DNA from: Thiotrichales bacterium
GTDB lineage: Bacteria; Pseudomonadota; Gammaproteobacteria; Francisellales; CACEW01
Direction of reading: 5' to 3'
Assembly: GCA_947476405.1 (NCBI GenBank)
Contig: CANJQG010000053.1
Span: forward strand, 1-11,298
DNA: 11,298 bases
The notes below the pieces were generated by a model. It saw nothing but the letters and a program-made list of their open reading frames with translations. It was not told where the DNA came from and did not search any database. Shown piece after piece: positions 7,275 to 11,298 of the stretch (positions are counted from its first letter, which is position 1; each line of letters begins with the position of its first letter). The position numbers were made by a program, and so were the translations under genes.

Positions 7275-7354
7275 AAAAAATTAACAACCCTTATTTTTTA
7301 TTTACTTGAGCACTGCATTATTAGTAAGCTTGTTTTAACGTTGCTATAGAATTT

Positions 7355-7395
7355 TATAGTGTTCCGCACTATATCATTTTGTATATTAATGTCAA
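7355..7395 (-). promoter_or_regulatory. Promoter and operator of the HEPN-like gene
   Basis: On the minus strand, a consensus -35 TTGACA (7390-7395), a 16-bp spacer and -10 TATAGT (7368-7373). The -10 is one arm of a perfect palindrome TATAGTG-TTCCG-CACTATA (7355-7373), so a dimeric protein bound there would block RNA polymerase. The start codon is about 80 bp downstream. Confidence 0.75.
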
Positions 7396-7456
7396 TCAAT
7401 AATCTTATTTTTTCTGTCTGTCACTTCGTATAATAATGATTATGTTAAATTATATA

Positions 7457-7475
7457 CAGATTATACTATAATCTG
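7457..7475. repeat. Palindrome CAGATTAT-ACT-ATAATCTG
   Basis: Perfect 8-bp arms with a 3-bp centre, about 60 bp upstream of the HEPN gene's -35 box. It could be a second regulator site. The rest of 7275-7515 is very AT-rich and holds no gene. Confidence 0.4.
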
Positions 7476-7515
7476 ATCTGTGCCGCAAATCCTGATATTA
7501 CTGGGATTGAAATTC

Positions 7516-7553
7516 CTTAGAGTACCTTTTCGTTCCATTGATTGTCATACCTC
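7516..7553 (-). repeat. Tn3-type 38-bp terminal inverted repeat, facing left
   Basis: On the minus strand the repeat starts GAGGTATGACAATC, contains TGGAACGAAAA and ends TCTAAG. Its length of 38 bp, the GGGG-like start and the TAAG end are those of Tn3-family ends, and TGGAACGAAAA is shared with the Tn3 end itself. It would bound an element lying to the left, which includes the HEPN-like gene. I find no partner end in the window. Confidence 0.75.
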
Positions 7554-7614
7554 GTTTTAAGCACTAAAGTGAAGTAAAAGTGTACTTTAAGTAAGAAAAC
7601 AAGCCTTTAAATAG

Positions 7615-7650
7615 GGGGTTGACAATCATTGGAACGAAAAGTACATGTAG
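7615..7650 (+). repeat. Tn3-type terminal inverted repeat, facing right
   Basis: GGGGTTGACAATCATTGG followed by AACGAAAAGTACATG. It shares GACAATCA-TGGAACGAAAA with the repeat at 7516-7553 in inverse sense. It lies about 100 bp beyond the stop codon of the tnpA remnant, the usual place for a Tn3-family end. The 61 bp between the two repeats carry no gene. Confidence 0.78.
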
Positions 7651-7751
7651 CAACCAAGAATCCATTATATTTCAATAGATTGCAATACATTTGGGCAAAA
7701 TAAGGTCTGTATCGCTCAATAATACGCAGTTTTATAGAATCACTAAAGAGG

Positions 7752-7969
7752 CTATTCATATGTAATTTCAATATGATCATTAAGGTTTAGTGGTCGCAAA
7801 AATCCATCCTCAACCGTTTTTGCCAGCAGGAATGAAAAATGCCCTAAAAAATTAATATGCCCTTGCATCAATGGCGATAGCCTGGCCTCGTCTTCTTCGC
7901 TGATAATTTCCCCCTGAGCTCGCAAATGATTCAGGGCTGCCTGCAAATAAACGGTATTCCACAATACAA
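7752..7969 (-). pseudogene. tnpA: Tn3-family transposase, C-terminal remnant
   Basis: Only about 73 C-terminal codons remain of a protein that is normally near 1000 aa. VLWNTVYLQAALNHLRAQG, then DEARLSPL, then HINFLGHFSF is the very conserved end of Tn3-family DDE transposases. The family normally has about ten more residues (of the GLVVNAIVLWN type) joining the rest of the protein; here they are replaced at 7970 by the end of the 257-bp inverted-repeat element. The frame runs on into that element (VIARSVALG) without meaning. The other part of tnpA does not reappear after 8226, so this is a deletion as well as an insertion. It cannot be active. Confidence 0.85.
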
Positions 7970-8226
7970 GGCCCAACGCTACGGAACGTGCGATAACTCC
8001 GGAGATGACTAAATCATTGGGCCTCTGAGTTTGTTTTTCGCAAATATACTCACCAGCAAAAACACATCAAGAAGTTTTTAAAGCATAGTATTTATATTGA
8101 TTTTAATTCATATAAATCAATATGTTCAGTCTTGATTGTCGTTCAAGGCGCTATGCTCAGATCAAAGAAATGTTGCATTTAATTTGAGGATCTCCGGAGT
8201 TATCGCACGTTCCGTAGCGTTGGGCC
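7970..8226. mobile_element. 257-bp element with perfect 37-bp inverted ends (MITE-like)
   Basis: Positions 7970-8006 and 8190-8226 are exact reverse complements over 37 bp, starting GGCCCAACGCTACGGAACG. The interior (8007-8189) is AT-rich and non-coding. Its first 120 bp resemble the DNA after the related repeat at 11150 (CGCAA-TATACTC, ACATCAAG, CATATAAATCA), which shows a repeat family. It truncates tnpA. No target duplication is visible (TACAA and AAATA flank it). The transposase that would move it is not identified. Confidence 0.75.
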
Positions 8227-8290
8227 AAATAGACCTGCTTCACAAGGTCAGGGTCAAACGGGGTTATCATCTCATTGAAGGACTATCACC

Positions 8291-8500
8291 ATGAATCCAA
8301 ATTTTTATGAAATTTATGATGCAGAGGCAATCGAAGTGATTAAAACGATGAGTAAGAAGTGCCATGAAGCCATCGCCAGCTTGTACCTGGAAGGCACCGC
8401 ATTACTAACTGGCACCTTAAAAGACCTTAAACTTGCGGAGGAAGGAAAGCTCACCAAAGAAGAGTATATGGCGAGGCTCATTGCCAGGGCGCAGAGCTAA
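8291..8500 (+). CDS. Small unrecognised protein (69 aa)
   Basis: I do not recognise this protein. It begins MNPNFYEIYDAEAIEVIK and is almost entirely helical. The end, KLAEEGKLTKEEYMARLIA, has the short G-x-(I/L)-T-x-E-E-(F/Y) hairpin pattern of SHOCT-like domains, an oligomerisation motif in many small proteins; this is a weak resemblance. The ATG has GAAGGA 8 nt upstream, a good ribosome binding site. It is the only plus-strand gene between the two inverted-repeat sequences at 7970-8226 and 8641-8670, and its promoter is not clear. The 64 bp between the element and the start codon hold no other gene. It could be a small cargo or regulator gene. Confidence 0.65.
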   Translation: MNPNFYEIYDAEAIEVIKTMSKKCHEAIASLYLEGTALLTGTLKDLKLAEEGKLTKEEYMARLIARAQS

Positions 8501-8519
8501 TTTGCCATTGTATCTTTTT

Positions 8520-8558
8520 ACGTTGTATAACTTTATGCAACATAATATTATACAACGT
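8520..8558. repeat. Perfect 11-bp inverted repeat after the 69-aa gene
   Basis: ACGTTGTATAA (8520-8530) and TTATACAACGT (8548-8558) are separated by 17 bp that include a further half-copy (GCAACATAATA). No run of T follows on the plus strand, so an operator-like site is as likely as a terminator. Confidence 0.45.
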
Positions 8559-8585
8559 GATAATTTAGTAAAATTAGAATGTTAT

Positions 8586-8608
8586 AAAAAGCCCACAGGC
8601 TGTGGGCT
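8586..8608 (-). terminator. Rho-independent terminator of the 349-aa protein gene
   Basis: On the minus strand the stem AGCCCACA/TGTGGGCT (8590-8608, loop of 3) is followed by TTTTT (8586-8590). It lies about 75 bp past the stop of the gene at 8681-9730, with one copy of the repeat (8641-8670) in between. It may also stop plus-strand transcription weakly. Confidence 0.7.
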
Positions 8609-8640
8609 AATTAAAAATGTTTTTAATTTAAACAAGTGTC

Positions 8641-8670
8641 GAGTTATCGCACCTTCCGTAGCACAGAGCC
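8641..8670 (-). repeat. Related inverted-end sequence (single copy)
   Basis: GAGTTATCGCACCTTCCGTAGC matches the inner part of the 37-bp ends at 8190-8226 with one mismatch, in the same orientation as the right end. Read on the minus strand it starts GGCTCTGTGCTACGGAA. It lies 11 bp past the stop codon of the 349-aa protein gene. Confidence 0.65.
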
Positions 8671-8680
8671 TATTAATACT

Positions 8681-9730
8681 TCATAAGTCTCTGGTAGTTT
8701 GAGTCGTCGCATCAGCTTTAGATACGCTAGATGCTCCACCGGAAAAGCCCCCTACAACACCAGACCATCTTCCACTTGAAACAGCCACACTATCGCTACT
8801 AGGAGAACTTGCCTTAAGTTTTGCCATTTCTTGGTTTTGCATAAAAAGAACCCGCGCAACACTGCACAATGCATCGCCATGTAAATCGCCAGCTAATTGA
8901 GCAAATACAGGATCAAAACTCTTACCCGCTAATTCACAGAAAATTTGAGCTTTAAATCTAGGTGCATCGTTCAGTGAACCACAAAGATCAAATAATTTTA
9001 ATGCGACTTCTAGCTTCTCTTTACTACTAGCGATTCCTGAGACACTTTCAAAAACAAATATATCCTGCGCAAACGCATAAATAGAATCTGAGTCGGTTTC
9101 ATGATAAATTGCTTTTATACCATTCATATAGTCACCGCTTTGTATGCAATACTCTGCTAGACCATGAACCAAGCCAGGATATCCAGCTTCTTTGCACCGC
9201 AGCGCCAATACCAGTGCTGCATCAAAATTACCTGCATCTCGATATAGTGATTGAATTTGACCTGTATAAACGTCTTTAGACTCTGCCAAATCAATACCCA
9301 ATGCTTTTTTCATTCGCACAAAAACGGCTAAAGGCTCAATTGCTTCAAAGCCATTGATCATTTCCAGCGCCCGATTTAATTGATTGAACAAATCACCATC
9401 TGTAGATTTTACTTTAATAGTAAGCTGTTTCATAAGTGCTATACCATGGAGTCCTTGACTACAAAGGATTTCAGGAAAATCTTTTTGGAAAATTGCTAAC
9501 AATGCAGCAGCGTCTGCTTTTTTCTTAAGAGTGAGGCTTAAGTGAATATCGCCGTCTTTATAGCCTAAAAGGTCAATCTCTTTGATTTTGGACTCTGCAT
9601 TGGAGTTTACATATTTCTCGTTTCTATTGAGGGCAGCATCGAAAGGTAGCCCCGTTAATAATTTTGAAAAAACTCCAGCTTCATGATGCCAATGGCTCTG
9701 TGCTCTGTGCTCTGTGCTTACTGATTGCAT
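8681..9730 (-). CDS. Helical-repeat protein with Ser/Gly-rich tail
   Basis: I do not recognise this 349-aa protein. It has no signal peptide or membrane segment. The middle (about residues 150-290) is made of paired helices such as YRDAGNFDAALVLALRCKEAG and YCIQSGDYMNGIKAIYHE, a TPR- or SEL1-like solenoid pattern that suggests protein binding. The last 45 residues are low in complexity (SSPSSDSVAVSSGRW, then GGFSGGASS). Solenoid proteins with such disordered tails occur among type IV secreted effectors of Legionella-like bacteria, but that is only a suggestion. Expression is from a consensus promoter (9779-9807), with AAAAGGAAA just before the ATG. The first codons contain three tandem copies of a 7-bp unit (9695-9715), so slippage there would shift the frame. 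Confidence 0.75.
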   Translation of the reverse strand: MQSVSTEHRAQSHWHHEAGVFSKLLTGLPFDAALNRNEKYVNSNAESKIKEIDLLGYKDGDIHLSLTLKKKADAAALLAIFQKDFPEILCSQGLHGIALMKQLTIKVKSTDGDLFNQLNRALEMINGFEAIEPLAVFVRMKKALGIDLAESKDVYTGQIQSLYRDAGNFDAALVLALRCKEAGYPGLVHGLAEYCIQSGDYMNGIKAIYHETDSDSIYAFAQDIFVFESVSGIASSKEKLEVALKLFDLCGSLNDAPRFKAQIFCELAGKSFDPVFAQLAGDLHGDALCSVARVLFMQNQEMAKLKASSPSSDSVAVSSGRWSGVVGGFSGGASSVSKADATTQTTRDL

Positions 9731-9778
9731 GTCATTTTCCTTTTAGTTATTTTATTCTTCAAGTCATAATAGCGATTA

Positions 9779-9807
9779 ATTATATAATTTATTAATGATA
9801 ATGTCAA
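9779..9807 (-). promoter_or_regulatory. Consensus promoter of the 349-aa protein gene
   Basis: On the minus strand, TTGACA (9802-9807), exactly 17 bp, then TATAAT (9779-9784): a full sigma-70 consensus. The leader to the ATG is about 45 nt. No palindrome overlaps the boxes, so expression may be strong and constitutive. Confidence 0.85.
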
Positions 9808-9866
9808 TTAAAATCTGCTAAATTACGACTAAAAAACATCCTAAAAATTCGTAAAATAACTCTCCT

Positions 9867-9899
9867 AAACCTATGGAGCAATCGAAGTCCCATAGGTTT
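9867..9899. terminator. Perfect 10-bp hairpin after the ATPase gene
   Basis: AAACCTATGG (9867-9876) and CCATAGGTTT (9890-9899) form a stem with a 13-nt loop, 21 bp past the ATPase stop codon. Its place suggests a terminator for the ATPase gene, although on the minus strand the stem is not followed by a T run; on the plus strand TTTT ends the hairpin. Call uncertain. Confidence 0.45.
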
Positions 9900-9920
9900 T
9901 ATGCCCTTACCACTATAAAC

Positions 9921-11063
9921 CTATAAACGCAGTCGAGAATGGTTCAAAAAATAATAACGGATTGCGGGGTCTAATAATGTATAAGCCTCGTTTTGATCAG
10001 AATAAATCAAATCTCTCTCAAGCAAAGAATCAATAACTCTATGTACGCTTGCAGGAGTTAATTTCAGAGATACCATTGTTTTACCCGAATACACTTCTTT
10101 GATGGGTGCGTGTGCCAGGGATGCTAATACATTTTTTTGATTTAATGTCAGCCCCAGGACTTCATCAACGATAATCCCCCGATTGTCTTTAACATAACGA
10201 TCCCACACAATTTCTATCCTTTCAATGGTTGGGGCGTGCTCTTCAAGCCATAAATTTTGACATAGGGCGTTAATGTAAAACGGGTGCTCTTCGGTAATCT
10301 GCATGAGCTTGTCGAATAATTCATCTGACATAGCCACTCCCCAGCGCTCTTTTGATAAGTTTTTTAAGTGTGGCCTATAGTGATCTCTCGAAATTCTCCC
10401 GATCTCCATCATGGAGCAAAGCCTATACAGTGGGCGCGTTGAGTCACCAAACATATTCTTAAGCAGGTGGCGGCTACTGCCTGAGAAGCAATAGGTAATG
10501 TTCTTGCTTCTTTCGACGGCGTGCCTGATCAATGCTTCAATGGATCGGCCTGTTTCTAAAAAGCCAATCTGTTGCATTTCATCAATAAAGACAATCGCCT
10601 TTTTATCAAAGGCGACCGCAACCTCATCAAGATGTAAAAAAAGATTTGCGATATTGTTAGGCGCGTCTGGCATTCTTAAGGAAAGTTTCTGCCCCATAGT
10701 AGATAGGGTTAATTCTGGACTCATGCTTTTAAAAATCTTAAGTAAGGTTTCTTTGGCTTTTTGAGCAGGTGGCAAGAGTTCCATAACCAAACGCCCCACT
10801 GTATCAACAAAAATGTCAGTGACCGATTTTTCATTATGTATAGGCAGCAAATCCATTGCACAGAATGGATATCCTATCTCTTCTGCAACTCGTATGAGTA
10901 AACTTGTCTTGCCATAACGTCTAGGTGCCATTAACAACGTGTGCTGCCTTGCAAGAATGGCTCTCTTTAGCCGCTCTCTTTCTTCAAAGCGATTGATAAA
11001 GGCATCCCCGCTGGCAATTCCTGTTGGGAAATAGTTGGCAATATCTTCTAATTGCATTTTCAT
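9921..11063 (-). CDS. AAA-type ATPase with winged-helix C-terminus
   Basis: A 380-aa P-loop ATPase of the archaeal-type/STAND-related group (ATPase_2-like). The Walker A motif is MAPRRYGKTSL (residues 45-55), Walker B is AIVFIDE (156-162, D161 and E162), and YCFSGSSRH near residue 195 fits a sensor strand. After a helical lid, residues 300-375 (LTLNQKNVLASLA, then LTPASVHRVIDSLLERDLI) form a winged helix-turn-helix, so DNA binding is likely. Such proteins are common in accessory DNA, and their roles are mostly unknown: plasmid or transposon maintenance, regulation or defence. The ATG at 11063 has GAGGGGG about 7 nt upstream; a second ATG two codons later is possible. It has its own promoter, overlapped by an operator-like array. 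A hairpin follows the stop. Confidence 0.88.
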   Translation of the reverse strand: MKMQLEDIANYFPTGIASGDAFINRFEERERLKRAILARQHTLLMAPRRYGKTSLLIRVAEEIGYPFCAMDLLPIHNEKSVTDIFVDTVGRLVMELLPPAQKAKETLLKIFKSMSPELTLSTMGQKLSLRMPDAPNNIANLFLHLDEVAVAFDKKAIVFIDEMQQIGFLETGRSIEALIRHAVERSKNITYCFSGSSRHLLKNMFGDSTRPLYRLCSMMEIGRISRDHYRPHLKNLSKERWGVAMSDELFDKLMQITEEHPFYINALCQNLWLEEHAPTIERIEIVWDRYVKDNRGIIVDEVLGLTLNQKNVLASLAHAPIKEVYSGKTMVSLKLTPASVHRVIDSLLERDLIYSDQNEAYTLLDPAIRYYFLNHSRLRL

Positions 11064-11083
11064 TTTGAACCCCCTCGCTTAAG

Positions 11084-11146
11084 TTTCGCATCAATGTATT
11101 TCGCACTGATGCGAAATACTATAGCGCGAAAGATGTTTTAATGCAA
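11084..11146 (-). promoter_or_regulatory. ATPase promoter overlapped by TTTCGCA operator array
   Basis: On the minus strand, -35 TTGCAT (11141-11146), a 17-bp spacer and -10 TATAGT (11118-11123). From the -10 downstream lies TATTTCGCA-CTGA-TGCGAAATA (11097-11118), a perfect 9-bp inverted repeat, and a further copy TTTCGCATCA at 11084-11093 that pairs with TGATGCGAAA (11107-11116) over 10 bp. So three half-sites cover the transcription start, as expected for repression by a dimeric DNA-binding protein, possibly the ATPase itself through its winged helix. Confidence 0.8.
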
Positions 11147-11149
11147 GTT

Positions 11150-11298
11150 GGCCGTACACTACGGAACAAGGGATAACTACGCAGATGATGAAATGCTTGG
11201 CGTGTAGCCCTGTTTTTCGCAATATACTCCCGAGCTAAAATACATCAAGCAATTTTTTTAAGTATCACTATAATATCGACTTAAATCCATATAAATCA
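11150..11298. repeat. Diverged second copy of the inverted-end element, cut by window edge
   Basis: From GGCCGTACACTACGGAAC at 11150, the sequence can be aligned to 7970-8120 over its whole length: ends alike (CTACGGAAC, GGATAACT, GATG), then TTTTTCGCAA, TATACTC, ACATCAAG and CATATAAATCA in the same order and spacing. It is clearly diverged. The right end is outside the window. Together with 8641-8670 it flanks the 349-aa protein and ATPase genes. Confidence 0.7.

Noticed and set aside
9694..9704. 11-bp match GGCTCTGTGCT to the start of the repeat at 8670
   Set aside because: It is explained by the 7-bp tandem units in the coding sequence, and nothing else of the repeat follows.
10498..10764. 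Plus-strand open frame inside the ATPase gene
   Set aside because: Antisense shadow of a gene with clear Walker motifs.

Overview
The window is an AT-rich stretch of bacterial accessory DNA, a patchwork of mobile-element remains with a few intact cargo genes between them. Codon use, consensus -35/-10 promoters and gene types suggest a gammaproteobacterium, perhaps a Legionella/Coxiella-like lineage; that placement is inference only. I saw no tRNA, rRNA or CRISPR array.

Left part (1-6350): position 1-147 is the end of an insertion sequence (IS): terminal repeat, extended -10 and a strong ribosome binding site, with the transposase start codon falling across the window edge. Its repeat cuts a gene (148-1307, minus) that encodes a PD-(D/E)xK-type nuclease and is directly coupled to a tyrosine recombinase gene (1308-2351, minus). 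The missing 3' part of that nuclease gene lies 4.5 kb away on the other strand (5782-6272, plus), next to the same terminal repeat in the opposite sense. Both broken ends carry the 4-bp sequence GGGT, and joining them across one GGGT restores an open frame through the IECK motif. So an IS inserted into the gene, and an inversion then moved the recombinase gene and 5' half away from the 3' half. Inside the inverted block are a gene with a ribbon-helix-helix-like end (2586-3263), a 0.2-kb inverted-repeat element (3358-3561), and a group II intron (3673-5587) with its reverse transcriptase/maturase and visible EBS1/IBS1, EBS2/IBS2, domain V and domain VI. A second, orphan copy of the domain VI hairpin lies at 6271-6307.

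Middle (6351-8670): a minus-strand gene for a zinc-finger plus HEPN-like protein has a good promoter overlapped by a palindrome. Two Tn3-type terminal repeats lie back to back at 7516-7553 and 7615-7650. The second belongs to a transposon of which only the last ~73 codons of tnpA remain, cut off by a 257-bp element with perfect 37-bp inverted ends (7970-8226). A 69-codon gene follows.

Right part (8671-11149): two minus-strand genes, a 349-aa helical-repeat protein with a Ser/Gly-rich tail and a 380-aa AAA-type ATPase, each with its own promoter, lie between relatives of the same terminal repeat (8641-8670 and 11150-11298). The ATPase promoter is overlapped by a TTTCGCA/TGCGAAA operator-like array. 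The two genes, possibly with the HEPN gene, look like transposon-borne cargo.
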